A stretch of DNA of 64,000 nucleotides from Psychrobacter sp. GP33. Lineage in GTDB: Bacteria; Pseudomonadota; Gammaproteobacteria; Pseudomonadales; Moraxellaceae. The position numbers and the translations under genes are program-made. Positions 8,629 through 18,570 of the stretch are shown here, one piece after another. The stretch is taken from the NCBI RefSeq assembly GCF_014119005.1, contig NZ_JACGYX010000002.1:372001-436000 (forward strand), read 5' to 3'. Below the pieces are notes generated by a model that saw only the letters and a program-made list of their open reading frames with translations, was not told where the DNA came from and did not search any database. How positions within the stretch are numbered: position 1 is the first letter of the stretch; the number at the start of each line of letters is the position of its first letter.

Positions 8629-9137
8629 TGAGGGTATCTTATCAACGTGGGGTCGGATTAGTAGAAGTACTGGTCTCTGTCTTGTTGTTGTCGGTCGCGG
8701 TGCTTGGATTTAGTGCATTGCAACTACAAGCGATTAAAGCCACTGAAGAGAGCTTGGTTCGGACTCAGGCGCTTAGCGTGATACGTGGGCTTGCCGAAAA
8801 TATGCGTGCTAACCCGTTACAACTTAAAGCGTATCAAGATGCGATTAATGCGACAACGCCTTCTACTGTCGTGAGTTGCGGGGAATTGGCTGATAATTGT
8901 ACTTCGGATAAGATAGCAGTCAAAGAAGCAAATGCAGCCGTGAAAAAGCTTAAAGAGTATGATATCAATATAAATATGGTCACCTGTCCGGGTACGGCTA
9001 GTTTTTCTGAAATTAAATGTATTATCGCCGCTTGGGGTGATACGGAACCTGTGATGAGTGATACGGCTAATGCCTGCGCGACTAGTATGGGCGTCTATAA
9101 AAGTGGTAGTACTTGCGTCATAGTGGAGGCGTACTGA
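8625..9137 (+). CDS. pilV: Type IV minor pilin PilV
   Basis: The preferred start is the ATG at 8625, which overlaps the fimT stop; an ATG at 8619 also exists. A short leader (MMRVSYQRG) precedes VGLVEVLVSVLLLSVAVLGFSALQ, which has Glu5 and the PilV pattern, followed by ALSVIRGLAENMRANP. The four C-terminal cysteines (CGELADNC, TCPG, IKC) are typical of disulfide-bonded minor pilins. PilV joins FimU, PilW, PilX and PilY1 in the tip or priming complex. The gene ends at 9137 with TGATG shared with pilW. Confidence 0.9.
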   Translation: MMRVSYQRGVGLVEVLVSVLLLSVAVLGFSALQLQAIKATEESLVRTQALSVIRGLAENMRANPLQLKAYQDAINATTPSTVVSCGELADNCTSDKIAVKEANAAVKKLKEYDININMVTCPGTASFSEIKCIIAAWGDTEPVMSDTANACATSMGVYKSGSTCVIVEAY

Positions 9138-10714
9138 TGAGAAATATTACTACCAAATTTGTTACCAATAATATTCGACATCAGCATGGCTTTACGCTCA
9201 TTGAGCTCATGATATCGCTGGTATTAGGTTTGCTGATATCAGCCGCTGTTATGCAAGTATTTTTGACCAGTCAACGAGTAGACCGTATTCAAACAGCAGC
9301 TTCTGAGATTCAGGACAAAGCGGTATTTGGGTTACAAGCTATAGAATCTCAAGTCAGGATTGCCAACTTAGGTAATGATGGTGTGCCTACTAACGACACT
9401 ACCGTATTAGGTGGCATCGTATTAACAGCTGGCAACAGTGAAGATAATGGCGGAGATGCTACTGATAAAGAAGAGGAGGTCGATAAAGATAAAGAAGACG
9501 ATAAAGATGAAGACCAATGTGATATTAATAAAGCCCTAGATTCAGAAAAACGTGCCGAACGTAAAATTGCCCTAAACGCTTCTAAAAAATGCTTAGATGG
9601 TATGAAAAATACTATTGATAATGTATCGAAAAAAGGTTTTGATAATTTAAAGAAAGAGTTAAAAAATGGTTTAGATGATAGTCAAAAAGATCTTTTGGAT
9701 CATGAAATAGAAAAAATAAAAGATGAGTTGGAAGGTCTAAAAGATGAGTTGGAAGGTCTAAAAAAGAAGTTAGATAACTTAAAAGGTGACATACAAGATG
9801 GTTCAAAAGATAAATTGAATGAAATAAATAGAAAAGTGAAGGATATAGCACAAAGAGAAATAGAAATAAATAAAAGGCAAGAAAGTATTAGAGAAAATTA
9901 TGGAAATAACAGCAGTATACTAGAAGCAAGTTATTTAGAAAAGGGAGATTATAGAAATTCCCAACCAGCAGTATTTTTTCAGAGAACAGATTTTAAAAGA
10001 GCTGGTTTTCAAAAGGTTTTATACAGTAAACCAAGTTTATTTAATGTCGTTGTCAAAGAGGGTCTGGCTTCCGGGTATTTAACGCGTAGCGGTAGTATGT
10101 CGTCTAGTGGTGGAGATAACATATGGGAAGGTTTAAGTAACACTAACCAGTCCAGTGATCAGTTGACCATTCAATATACCAATACTACAGGGCATCTGTT
10201 ATACGACTGCGAAGGTGCAGAGATCGCGCTTAATGACCGTGTTATTACCCGCTACTTTGTAGAAAAGAGTAGTACTGGTACTGGTAAGACAAGAGAGAAC
10301 CTCAATCTTCGCTGTGATGCTGGACGTATAACCACTGATGGTACGCTTAAGGATTTTATGGATAGTGGCGAAACCATTATCGAAAATATTGACCAGTTTA
10401 ATATTCGCCTGGGCGTTCAGCGTTCGTCAGTCGATGATGACCCTTTAAATTATCAGTATGCAGACATGACAGTCGCAGATTATATGGCGCTAAGTGGTGA
10501 GAAACCAGCGATTATCAATATACGCATTGCGATACTCGCGCGTAGTACCGCTAACAGCCCTGAGGCGAGCGCTGATAAGTTTCTGATATTTGGCAAAGAG
10601 CAGAGTCTAAAAGAGCAAGAAGATGCGCCAAAATACTTACGCCGCGTCTATGAGTCGAATATTTTACTGCGTAATGCGCGTATCATGCGTGTCATTAATA
10701 CGACTGTTGTATAA
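9137..10714 (+). CDS. pilW: Type IV minor pilin PilW with a large coiled-coil insertion
   Basis: The ATG at 9137 overlaps the pilV stop (TGATG) and follows GTGGAGGCG, so it is preferred over TTG 9113. The leader ends in HQHG18, and [22 protein letters not shown] is standard PilW. The C-terminal half (SDQLTIQYTNTTGHLLYDC, RYFVEK, NLRCDAG, ENIDQFNIRLGV) is also PilW-like. Between about residues 100 and 255 lies an insertion not expected in the family. It is first Asp/Glu/Lys-rich, then a long heptad-type helix with KDELEGLKDELEGLKKKL, encoded by unusually A-rich DNA (about 9436-9905). It contains two cysteines. At 525 residues the protein is much longer than ordinary PilW (about 270-370). There is no frameshift; the frame is intact throughout. 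Confidence 0.9.
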   Translation: MRNITTKFVTNNIRHQHGFTLIELMISLVLGLLISAAVMQVFLTSQRVDRIQTAASEIQDKAVFGLQAIESQVRIANLGNDGVPTNDTTVLGGIVLTAGNSEDNGGDATDKEEEVDKDKEDDKDEDQCDINKALDSEKRAERKIALNASKKCLDGMKNTIDNVSKKGFDNLKKELKNGLDDSQKDLLDHEIEKIKDELEGLKDELEGLKKKLDNLKGDIQDGSKDKLNEINRKVKDIAQREIEINKRQESIRENYGNNSSILEASYLEKGDYRNSQPAVFFQRTDFKRAGFQKVLYSKPSLFNVVVKEGLASGYLTRSGSMSSSGGDNIWEGLSNTNQSSDQLTIQYTNTTGHLLYDCEGAEIALNDRVITRYFVEKSSTGTGKTRENLNLRCDAGRITTDGTLKDFMDSGETIIENIDQFNIRLGVQRSSVDDDPLNYQYADMTVADYMALSGEKPAIINIRIAILARSTANSPEASADKFLIFGKEQSLKEQEDAPKYLRRVYESNILLRNARIMRVINTTVV

Positions 10715-10793
10715 ACGTTGGACAGTCATGGTTAGAACAGATATTACAGATGCCACATTTAGTGTAGATGCATATTAATAAAGGTAGTAAGTC

Positions 10794-11612
10794 ATGAATG
10801 TTAAGAAACCTTCCGTCTATCCTTCCATATCATCCCATGAGCGCGGCGCGGTCTTAATTGTGGTCTTACTATTCTTAATCCTTATCATGATGGTTGGCGT
10901 AATTGCGGTACGTAATAGTACTATTGATCTAAAGCTTGCAACCAGCGATCAGATTAATACTGTGTTATTGCAATCTTCCGATAGCGTGAACAATAAAATT
11001 GAGATGTCTGTTAATGGCGATCCGTTAAGCCAAGAACATAAGCAAATCATGAGTTTTACTGGTATTTTTGGCTACTATATTTTGAATAGTAGTGCTGACA
11101 GCGACATTATCGATTTTTGTTATCGTCCACGTGCAGGCTTTTTTAATATAGATAAGGCAGTGATACGGCGCAATACGGGTATGCTGGTGAGTAACAATGA
11201 AGGCTATTGCAATCCGGAAAAAACAGAAGATTACACCAGTGCTCGTAACACGACCATGACCCAAGTTATGGTGAAAAATGTCAGTAACGTAGCTGGCACA
11301 CGTGCTTTTGGACATATGACACTTGGTTCAGATACAGAAGCCAAAACTGCTAAAATGTATACCTTTGATATTTATTCGACATCCGTACTGCCGTCTTATG
11401 GCAACGCTAAAACCGGTAAAATACAAGAATGCTTTCAAAAAGATGCATCAGACAGTACCAATGGCGTATCGAAGTGTATGACGGATAATAATATCCCCAA
11501 TAAAATGTTGGTTGAGCAAGTAGATGTTGCCAATATTCAAAATGGTGAATTTTGCAACTTTTTTGGTAATACAAGTGGCAGTAGTACTAACAAGTTATGT
11601 AGAGACAGCTAA
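10794..11612 (+). CDS. pilX: Type IV minor pilin PilX
   Basis: The leader ends in SHERG18 and the mature protein starts AVLIVVLLFLILIMMVGVIAVRNS. Residue 5 is Val instead of Glu, as is usual for PilX/GspK-type pilins that cap the tip. The rest is a 250-residue beta-rich region with cysteines (FCYRPRAGF, YCNPEK, ECFQK, KCMTD, CNFFG, LCRDS). It is long for the family but consistent with its place between pilW and pilY1. The start has an AAAGGTAGTAAG ribosome site. The two upstream genes are tightly packed; here the gap is 79 bases. Confidence 0.85.
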   Translation: MNVKKPSVYPSISSHERGAVLIVVLLFLILIMMVGVIAVRNSTIDLKLATSDQINTVLLQSSDSVNNKIEMSVNGDPLSQEHKQIMSFTGIFGYYILNSSADSDIIDFCYRPRAGFFNIDKAVIRRNTGMLVSNNEGYCNPEKTEDYTSARNTTMTQVMVKNVSNVAGTRAFGHMTLGSDTEAKTAKMYTFDIYSTSVLPSYGNAKTGKIQECFQKDASDSTNGVSKCMTDNNIPNKMLVEQVDVANIQNGEFCNFFGNTSGSSTNKLCRDS

Positions 11613-11749
11613 TGTTAGTTTACCGACATAAAGTTTGTGCTTAATAAAAAACTTAAAGTTAGTTTTACGAAGTGTCATATACGTCATTTAATTCCGCTGT
11701 CCTATTCATAAAATCGCGTCTATGGTAGCCGTATTTAGGAAATATTATT

Positions 11750-14700
11750 ATGCAATTCAAGAAACCTAATTATTATGCTACGCCTAAAGAGACTGCCTCC
11801 AAACACAGGACGCTACAAGTATCGCCCGCTTGCCTACGTATCTCAAGCTTAACGGCGGCAGTATTCGGTATGCTGTGTATGCCAGTAGCACAGGCTGCTG
11901 TCAATGAGCAGGGTGCAGTCTCAAAAATAGGTGACCTAAGCATCTACCAACCCGCAGCTGCTGCGCGTACTAACCTGATGATGATGATTGATACCTCAGG
12001 CTCAATGGGTATTAGCTCGCTAGTGCTACCTAAAAATAATCCCTATGGTAGTCCAGGTGACGTGGACGTTGCGTTATGTGACCGCATCGGTGTTGCTGAA
12101 TATCAAAATAATCGATCAAGTACTAATACTATTTTTGAATGGAAATACAACCTGACTGATGCTTCAACAGGTGGTAAAACTTCTATTAGAAGAAACGTCG
12201 TCATTGGCGGCGTCAATTACCCCTACTATGTGCGTGGCTGTACTAAAACAATCGGAACTGGGAGCAATGCAAAAACTGTCACTGAGCTTGACCGCCTATC
12301 ACGTTTAAAAGACGCGTTATTACCATTGCTTGCCAGTGACCAGATAAGCGATAAAGTTTATATGGGACTCGGGCATTTTTCTTCAAAGACGGAGATGAGT
12401 ATTGGTACGGCAACTAATAAGCTCGTCGATGGTCACTCAGGACGTATATTGGTACCTTCAGCGCCTTTAACTATTCTGCAGCGTCAAAAAATCGCTACCG
12501 AATTGGCTAAGATTCAGTCACTTGATACCACTACCAATGAAGATGGTACTGTAAATACAAACTTAAAACTGTCTAGTAATAGCTATCCTAACGTTACCAA
12601 ATCATCCAGTGGTACACCTACTGCTCATGCCTATGCTGAAGCAGGTGCATACATGATGGGTACAGGTACAGGTACAGACAGTACCTTAACAAACATCACA
12701 AATATTAAAATTATTTATGATGGCTATATGGTTAAGCAAAAGTCAGCTACAGAAGATAAGCAAATCTACTTTGTTTGTGTCGAGTTAGGTACTAATGATA
12801 CTAACGCTATCGGCGCAACCGTCAAGCAGTGTGTCAATAACTGGCCAGGTCGTGATGGCAGTAATATTGCTAGCGGTACAGTTACAGGCGGTATTTATTA
12901 TCCGTTAGCAGCAGGTGGCTGGGGCAAGATTACCAACCAAGCTGACTTTAAAGCCAAAGTTCAAACTGCGACTGGTAAAGCAGTAGTAATGACGAGTTTG
13001 TGGGATACTTATGACACTTTACCAGTTGGTTGGCGTTACGGTGGTTGGTTAAAGGTAGCGCAAGAGCCACTTGATATTGAGCCTATCGTTGGTACAGTTT
13101 GGGGTTATGGTGAAAGTATTACGGGATTGGTATCTTATCGAACCAATCCATTCACACTAAAGACTGATCTTGCAGACAACGATGTGGGCGGTTTTAGATA
13201 TTCAGCAGCAGATACCAAAAATACCAGTAGCAACACTTACATTAAAGGCAGTAGCAAAGAGCAGTGTGACAGTAATGGCATTTATTTCCTAACCGACGGT
13301 GCACCTAACTCAACTAAAGACAGCATGGTAAGAGCCATCATGAACTACTCTTTGGTTGGCTCAACTGCCATTAACGGAACGCCAACTGGTCTGGTTTCCC
13401 CTAAACTACAATCTAACCTCTTCCCTGGTGAAACTGGAGGTTGGGAATATATCGGTGAATACGCTAAGCGGTTATATGACCCTACAAAGAATCCCGCCGC
13501 CACTAGCATCAGAACCGCAGTAGCAGGCTTTGGCTCATCGTTCGCAGGTATACCCAAGAAGTCAGATGGCACCTATGACTGTGATGCTGCTACGAATTTG
13601 GATGCTAAGAATGCCTGTAAGTGGGGCGGACCAGATTATGGGCACGGCGGCTTCTTTTATGCAGAGACCTCACTTGATATTGCCAATAGTGTGCAAAAAT
13701 TCATTACTGACCTAAACCAAACCATCAACACTATACCTGCTGGTACTATCAGCGTACCTGATGACCCATACCAGACCAGTGCAACTTTACCCTATGCTTA
13801 TCTACCACTACTGGAGCCAAAAGTCGGAGATACCTACAGAGTGTGGCCGGGTAACCTTAAAAAATACGACACTAAAAACGGTACCTTATATGGTCTTAAT
13901 GGCGGCAGGCTTTATGACAACACTAAAAAAGGCGGCTCGTTAAGAGACAGCACAGCTGACTTGTGGCAACCGACACCTTATCTAAGTTCAGGAAACTCCG
14001 CTGTTACTGCAGGTGGGTTTTATGCCCAATTGACTGCGCCAACTTCGCAACTTCCAACCAGTACGCGTAATGTATTTGTTGAGAACTATATCGGTTCTAG
14101 TGGTACTCCGATCCCTGAAGGAGTTGTAAAAATTGGGGTTAGTGATATCGGTCAGCCAACAGGTTTTCCTATTGTCAATGATCCGGTTTACTTTAACAAT
14201 AAAGGCGGATTTGGACTGCTTCAGTCCAAGCGTTTATTGCTCAACTTTTTAGGCTATACCATTCCTTATAATACAACTGACAATACAGAGATATTTAAGT
14301 TTAGAATGCAAGAATATATGCCGCTATCGCCCATTCGCCAAGTTGGAGGTGTAGTGCACTCTAAGCCTGCATTAGTCTCTTATAGTGCAGAGGTCGATAC
14401 GGCAGGTAATGTAACGGTGGATAATCGCGATGACTACCTATTATTTGGTACGATGGATGGCGCGCTACACATGGTTGATTCCAAAACAGGTCAAGAGCAG
14501 TGGGCGTTAGTATTACAAGAGATGTTCCGTAAACAACCAGACGCCTTGGTTAAGGATGCAATGGGTGATTTAGCATTCGGTGTCGATGCACCGTGGCTCG
14601 TCAGTGCCAAGTACCGTTATGGTAGCGAGATAGCAACCAGTGGCACAAAAACCCGTAAAGTGTCGTTATATAAACCTGATACCAACAGTGCAAATGATGT

Positions 14701-16183
14701 GACTAATACCAGTAACTTCTTACCGCTTGCCGCCTATGGTGGCTTCCGTATGGGCGGTGATGGTCTATATGGCTTAGATTTGGCAGATAAAAACTTACCG
14801 AAAATTCTTTTTAGTATTACGCCTGATGTGACAAATAGCAATCCTGTACTGCATCAAAATATTAATGGTGTTCAGACCACTACGGTTAATAGTGACTATA
14901 GCAACGTCGGGCAAATATGGAATACCGTTACTACCGCGCGTATGAACGAATCGGCAAGTGATAGTAAATATAAAGATGTCATTATATTTGGGGGTGGCTA
15001 CGATATCAAGTACGAAAGCCCAACCTTCAGTCCGACTAGTGCTACTACTACCAAAGGCAGCTCATTATATATTAGCGATGCAAAGACAGGTGCTAAGCTC
15101 TGGTCATGGAGTAATTCCTATAATCACAGTATTGTCGCTGGAGTGACGGCTCTTGACCGTAATAATGATGGTCTATTCGATCATCTATATTTTGCCGATA
15201 TGGGCGGCAACGTATTCCGTGCTGACTTTATTAATGAAAAAGGAAAAGCCTTTAGTAATGTGCGCGTTATACGCATTCTCGATGCTTCCAAGCGTGATAC
15301 TGGAAACACGGTGACCAATCCTATCGCCTATCGTTTTTATAACCGTCCAGTAGTGAGTTTTTATCAAGACCAGTCTAACTCATTATTTGCATTAATTAAT
15401 ATCGCCTCAGGGGATCGCAGCTCGCCGTTATCCAAGCATCGCACTGATATTAAACAAGCCAACAGGTTATATGGCATCATCGATAGTGATGTCACCCGTG
15501 CTGACGTGTTGACCGCTGAGTTGTCCACCTTGAAAGTTAAAGAGCTTAATAGTAGTACAGATTTGGTTGAGCTTGGTGGGGATAAGCTGACGGCAAATAC
15601 TGAAGCGGCTAAACTGGCATTGACCCAACCTATGAAAGATAAAAGTAAATACGGCTGGTTTTATCCCTTGACTCGATTTGGCGGTTTTGAAAAAGTACCA
15701 CATATTAAAGCCATGGGTGACTATCGTGTGATTAACAATTATCTATACGTATCAGTCTATGACCCCAATATGGCATTTAGTAAAAAAAATGTATGTGAAG
15801 CGCAAGTGCTAGGCGGTACAGAGCATCAATTATACTGCTTGCCTTATGGGGTATGCACGGATGATAGCTCAGAAACAGGTACAGGGGGCTTTATCTCCGC
15901 AGGCGAGGGTATCCAAGAATTAAGCCTTGGCGCGGTGAATTCAACCAATCTCAACACTACTGTATTACTAGGCACACGCACCCTGAATGAACGGGCAAAT
16001 GAGCGTTTGAGCTACGGAGCCGATGGTAAAAAAGGCACTGCACCTAATCCGTTTTTAACCGGTAATGAAATTACCAACAGTTATGGTAACGCCACCACCG
16101 AGAAAGGCGATGGCTCAATGGCAGACTTACTATTCCGTGATCGTTATGTGCTCAAGCCTACCCAGTGGTATGAGGGTAACTGA
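11750..16183 (+). CDS. pilY1: PilY1-type pilus tip adhesin with VWA and calcium-binding beta-propeller domains
   Basis: PilY1 sits at the pilus tip, controls extension/retraction and acts in surface attachment. A Sec signal (cleavage after AQA at about 49) leads to a von Willebrand A region starting [10 protein letters not shown], with a complete MIDAS start D81-x-S83-x-S85 and a later FLTDGAPN. The second half is the PilC/PilY beta-propeller: [29 protein letters not shown] and an EF-like loop at D1136 ([10 protein letters not shown]) with ligands at 1136, 1138, 1140 and 1144. It has 1477 residues, larger than P. aeruginosa PilY1 (about 1160). The ATG at 11750 follows TAGGAAA. The stop overlaps the next start. 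Confidence 0.95.
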   Translation: MQFKKPNYYATPKETASKHRTLQVSPACLRISSLTAAVFGMLCMPVAQAAVNEQGAVSKIGDLSIYQPAAAARTNLMMMIDTSGSMGISSLVLPKNNPYGSPGDVDVALCDRIGVAEYQNNRSSTNTIFEWKYNLTDASTGGKTSIRRNVVIGGVNYPYYVRGCTKTIGTGSNAKTVTELDRLSRLKDALLPLLASDQISDKVYMGLGHFSSKTEMSIGTATNKLVDGHSGRILVPSAPLTILQRQKIATELAKIQSLDTTTNEDGTVNTNLKLSSNSYPNVTKSSSGTPTAHAYAEAGAYMMGTGTGTDSTLTNITNIKIIYDGYMVKQKSATEDKQIYFVCVELGTNDTNAIGATVKQCVNNWPGRDGSNIASGTVTGGIYYPLAAGGWGKITNQADFKAKVQTATGKAVVMTSLWDTYDTLPVGWRYGGWLKVAQEPLDIEPIVGTVWGYGESITGLVSYRTNPFTLKTDLADNDVGGFRYSAADTKNTSSNTYIKGSSKEQCDSNGIYFLTDGAPNSTKDSMVRAIMNYSLVGSTAINGTPTGLVSPKLQSNLFPGETGGWEYIGEYAKRLYDPTKNPAATSIRTAVAGFGSSFAGIPKKSDGTYDCDAATNLDAKNACKWGGPDYGHGGFFYAETSLDIANSVQKFITDLNQTINTIPAGTISVPDDPYQTSATLPYAYLPLLEPKVGDTYRVWPGNLKKYDTKNGTLYGLNGGRLYDNTKKGGSLRDSTADLWQPTPYLSSGNSAVTAGGFYAQLTAPTSQLPTSTRNVFVENYIGSSGTPIPEGVVKIGVSDIGQPTGFPIVNDPVYFNNKGGFGLLQSKRLLLNFLGYTIPYNTTDNTEIFKFRMQEYMPLSPIRQVGGVVHSKPALVSYSAEVDTAGNVTVDNRDDYLLFGTMDGALHMVDSKTGQEQWALVLQEMFRKQPDALVKDAMGDLAFGVDAPWLVSAKYRYGSEIATSGTKTRKVSLYKPDTNSANDVTNTSNFLPLAAYGGFRMGGDGLYGLDLADKNLPKILFSITPDVTNSNPVLHQNINGVQTTTVNSDYSNVGQIWNTVTTARMNESASDSKYKDVIIFGGGYDIKYESPTFSPTSATTTKGSSLYISDAKTGAKLWSWSNSYNHSIVAGVTALDRNNDGLFDHLYFADMGGNVFRADFINEKGKAFSNVRVIRILDASKRDTGNTVTNPIAYRFYNRPVVSFYQDQSNSLFALINIASGDRSSPLSKHRTDIKQANRLYGIIDSDVTRADVLTAELSTLKVKELNSSTDLVELGGDKLTANTEAAKLALTQPMKDKSKYGWFYPLTRFGGFEKVPHIKAMGDYRVINNYLYVSVYDPNMAFSKKNVCEAQVLGGTEHQLYCLPYGVCTDDSSETGTGGFISAGEGIQELSLGAVNSTNLNTTVLLGTRTLNERANERLSYGADGKKGTAPNPFLTGNEITNSYGNATTEKGDGSMADLLFRDRYVLKPTQWYEGN

Positions 16184-16824
16184 TGCGTATCCTAGCTAGT
16201 AGCGTAACTAATAGGCTAATGCCTCATTTTCAAGATACGCCTGACATTAGCGCCCTTGTTCCGCTAAGAGTCATGCTGTCACAAAAGTACCAAAAAAATC
16301 AACGCGGATTCACTTTAATAGAGATGATGGTCATTGTCTCTATTATCGGCATACTTGCCGCTATCGCTATTCCGAGCTACCGCCGCTATGCAATCATTAA
16401 TGCCGAACGTGAGGCACAGGCAAAAATGCTGCAATTACAAATTCAGCTTGGCCGTTGGCGCAGCTCCGCGCTTACTTATCAAGGCTTTGTTCCGCAAAAA
16501 CTGACCATCGACAGTGATGGAAAGACGACGCCCAGCTACGCTTATGATGCGGATAACAATACTATCTATGTGCCAACAGGCAGTACGGCTAGCAATTACC
16601 GCTATAAAATTACATTAGTTGATGGCGCAGACCCTACCAAAACCTTACTGGCGTCAGGGCTCGATACTATGATTGGACGTACATGGAAAATGCTTGCAGA
16701 ACCAAACAGTAGCAGCGCTAAGGGTGGCGACTTCATCCTGCTCACCAGTACTGGTACACGCTGCAAAAATACTAGCGTCGCCTTAACAGCCAACGATTGC
16801 GGCACAGGGCAAGAGGAATGGTAA
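16183..16824 (+). CDS. Type IV pilin-like minor pilin (PilE family)
   Basis: The class III motif [29 protein letters not shown] identifies a PilE-type pilin. The ATG at 16183 overlaps the pilY1 stop (TGATG) and has a strong GAGGG ribosome site 7 bases upstream, but this gives a 42-residue leader. The ATG at 16273 would give an ordinary 12-residue leader ([12 protein letters not shown]) with a weaker AAGAG site. The mature part is about 170 residues with a C-terminal pair C...C ([13 protein letters not shown]), the usual disulfide loop. It occupies the position of PilY2/PilE genes in other minor pilin operons. Confidence 0.85.
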   Translation: MRILASSVTNRLMPHFQDTPDISALVPLRVMLSQKYQKNQRGFTLIEMMVIVSIIGILAAIAIPSYRRYAIINAEREAQAKMLQLQIQLGRWRSSALTYQGFVPQKLTIDSDGKTTPSYAYDADNNTIYVPTGSTASNYRYKITLVDGADPTKTLLASGLDTMIGRTWKMLAEPNSSSAKGGDFILLTSTGTRCKNTSVALTANDCGTGQEEW

Positions 16825-17264
16825 TGATAAAGTGTATTAACTCAAAACAAAACGGCTTCACTCTTATCGAGCTGATGATTACGGTTGCCATCATCGGTAT
16901 CCTTGCCACGATTGCCTATCCCAACTATCAGCGTTATGTCATTAAGTCTAAACGCACCGATATGATGAGCGAAATGCACAATATTGCTTCTGAAATTCAA
17001 AGCCAAAAGCTGGCACAAGGCAATTATAGCAATGTTATAACTACTGGACTAAATGGTAATTATCCAGCTCAAGGGGCGCTTTATACAGTAACCATTGGTA
17101 ATGTAGCTGGGGTAACAGGAAGAAGCGACTTAACCTCGAAATGGCAAATCATTGCCACACCCAAAATAGGTACTCAAATGGCAGGCGATGGCACGCTTAC
17201 CCTCGACTATCAAGGCATCAAATGCCGCGCTGCCTTATGTGGTTCGGGTAATGAGTGGAATTAA
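16824..17264 (+). CDS. pilE: Type IV minor pilin PilE
   Basis: The start is the ATG at 16824, sharing its A with the previous TAA stop (TAATG) and preceded by AAGAGGAATGG; the upstream TTG at 16797 is not needed. The 11-residue leader [11 protein letters not shown] is followed by [40 protein letters not shown], the standard PilE minor pilin form. The C-terminus holds the disulfide loop [13 protein letters not shown]. Length 146 residues is normal. It is the last gene of the minor pilin operon; a non-coding stretch of 500 bases separates it from pilA. Confidence 0.9.
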   Translation: MIKCINSKQNGFTLIELMITVAIIGILATIAYPNYQRYVIKSKRTDMMSEMHNIASEIQSQKLAQGNYSNVITTGLNGNYPAQGALYTVTIGNVAGVTGRSDLTSKWQIIATPKIGTQMAGDGTLTLDYQGIKCRAALCGSGNEWN

Positions 17265-17764
17265 GTAGATAGACAGCTATCAGCAATGTTAAGTGACATT
17301 ACTTGACAAAAAGTGTCAGCCGGATATTAGTAGTCCAACTTTTGATAATTGAAAGTGACACTTTTCAGCAATATCACGGCAATATAGAGCAGTTAACAAA
17401 AATTGTCAGCAATGCGTGCCTTATTTTCTTTCGAATATAACTGCCATATGCTTATTCATAGGTCACTAACAGGTTAATCCTTATAATTTAAATAGTGTTA
17501 ACTATACCAATTCTAAATAAGTAGTTTAATAATCAGTCGATAATATCTACTAATACTTATATTGTTAAATAATATAAAAAATATTCTCACAGATATAAAA
17601 AGTTGGCACGGTATCTGCAACAATAATAACAAGACAGTCAGTACGTTAATATTTAGCTTAACTGACTTTACCATTATGAATAACTACTTATTATTGGCAG
17701 ATAGCGTGTAACCGCGCATTAGATGGTTATCACCCTGTCGGCATATTACCCAAAAGGATGTACT
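17265..17764 (+). promoter_or_regulatory. pilA upstream control region
   Basis: These 500 AT-rich non-coding bases carry the sigma-54 promoter listed separately. Upstream of it, GTGTC occurs at 17313-17317 and inverted at 17357-17361. In Pseudomonas aeruginosa PilR binds sites of the (C/G)TGTC type, so these are candidate PilR sites, but they lie about 245-290 bases from the promoter, which is far. Downstream, an imperfect hairpin (AGTCAGT...ACTGACT, about 17635-17665) falls in the predicted 5' leader, followed by AAAAGGATG before the pilA ATG. Confidence 0.45.
17604..17619 (+). promoter_or_regulatory. Sigma-54 (-24/-12) promoter of pilA
   Basis: TGGCAC-GGTAT-CTGCA matches the RpoN consensus, with GG at 17605 and GC at 17617 exactly 12 bases apart. 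It lies 145 bases before the pilA ATG, implying a leader of about 130 nt. Major pilin genes under RpoN and PilS/PilR are well known in Pseudomonas and Moraxella. Confidence 0.75.
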
Positions 17765-18208
17765 ATGAATGCTCAAAAAGGTTTTACCTTAATCGAACTA
17801 ATGATCGTAATTGCCATTATCGGTATCTTGGCTGCGATCGCTATTCCACAGTATCAAAACTACATTGCAAAAGCTCAAGTAGCTGAAGCTTTTACTCTAG
17901 CAGGTGGTTTAAAGACAACTATTTCAACTAACTTGCAAACCGGTACATGTTTTGAAGGCGGCACAGCTGCAATAGTAGATGGGTCAGGCGACACAATAGT
18001 TGGTAAATATGGTACAGCTAAAATTGTTACCGATGTATTAGGGCAGAGTGGCTGTGGTATAGTTTATACATTTAATGCTACTGGTGTATCGAAGAAGCTG
18101 ACTAGCGCCGTAATATCAATGGCAGTTTCCGATAACGGTCTATTAAAACAAGGTACAGTAGCTAGTACGGCTACAGTGGTTCCATTCTTACCACAATCAT
18201 TCTCTTAA
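17765..18208 (+). CDS. pilA: Major type IV pilin PilA
   Basis: PilA is the structural subunit of the pilus fibre. The preferred start is the ATG at 17765 (AAAAGGATG ribosome site), not GTG/ATG codons further up. It gives the six-residue leader MNAQKG and the canonical mature start [20 protein letters not shown] with Glu5. The body includes an alpha-beta loop and a cysteine pair (TGTCFEGG and QSGCGIV) that should form a disulfide; here the loop between them is about 40 residues and the C-terminal tail runs about 50 residues past the second Cys. Total 147 residues. It stands alone with its own promoter and terminator, as expected for a highly expressed gene. Confidence 0.95.
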   Translation: MNAQKGFTLIELMIVIAIIGILAAIAIPQYQNYIAKAQVAEAFTLAGGLKTTISTNLQTGTCFEGGTAAIVDGSGDTIVGKYGTAKIVTDVLGQSGCGIVYTFNATGVSKKLTSAVISMAVSDNGLLKQGTVASTATVVPFLPQSFS

Positions 18209-18251
18209 TCTAAAGAAAATAGGTTCGCGTTGGGTAAAGAATTTAGCAAGT

Positions 18252-18276
18252 GTAGGCTGGGCTTTTAGCCCAGCTT
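18252..18276. repeat. Short palindrome after pilA
   Basis: GCTGGGCTTTTAGCCCAGC (18256-18274) is an 8-bp perfect hairpin with a 3-nt loop, flanked by TAG and TTA. Its core is the same GCTGGGCT/AGCCCAGC unit found in the repeat cluster about 100 bases further on, so it is probably a member of that family. Confidence 0.7.
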
Positions 18277-18302
18277 ATCATCCAAAAATGTAACCGCCTA
18301 TT

Positions 18303-18330
18303 AAAACCAAACGTTCTGTTTGGTTTTTTT
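18303..18330 (+). terminator. Rho-independent terminator of pilA
   Basis: AAAACCAAAC pairs with GTTTGGTTTT across a 5-nt loop (GTTCT), then a T run. It is about 95 bases after the pilA stop. Confidence 0.75.
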
Positions 18331-18359
18331 GTGTTTAAAATAAAGCAGGTGTAAAGAAG

Positions 18360-18543
18360 GTAGGCTGTGGCTTTAGCCCAGCTCAAACTCTGCGAGGTTA
18401 AAATGCTGGGCTAAAGCCACGGCATACAAAAATTCTTGTTTAATAATTTGTGTCAATTATTGAATGCTGGGCTAAAGCCACAGCCTACGGATCGCTCAGC
18501 GCAGCCAAGCAGGCAATAAAAAGCTGGGGTAAACCCCAGCCTA
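18360..18543. repeat. Cluster of REP-like palindromic repeats
   Basis: Three copies of a roughly 22-bp unit and one shorter palindrome sit between pilA and fdxA. One unit is forward at 18360-18382 (GTAGGCTGTGGCTTTAGCC...). Two are inverted, at 18405-18427 (with a few changes) and 18466-18488 (exact complement). A separate palindrome, GCTGGGGT-AA-ACCCCAGC, is at 18523-18540. The first two form a head-to-head pair able to make a long stem. The pattern resembles bacterial REP/BIME elements. No transposase gene is nearby. Confidence 0.75.
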
Positions 18544-18570
18544 TTCAGTATTCAAAGTATCAGTTGCTGG

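Noticed and set aside
9113-9136. TTG start for pilW
   Set aside because: The ATG at 9137 has a strong ribosome site and overlaps the pilV stop as usual in this operon.
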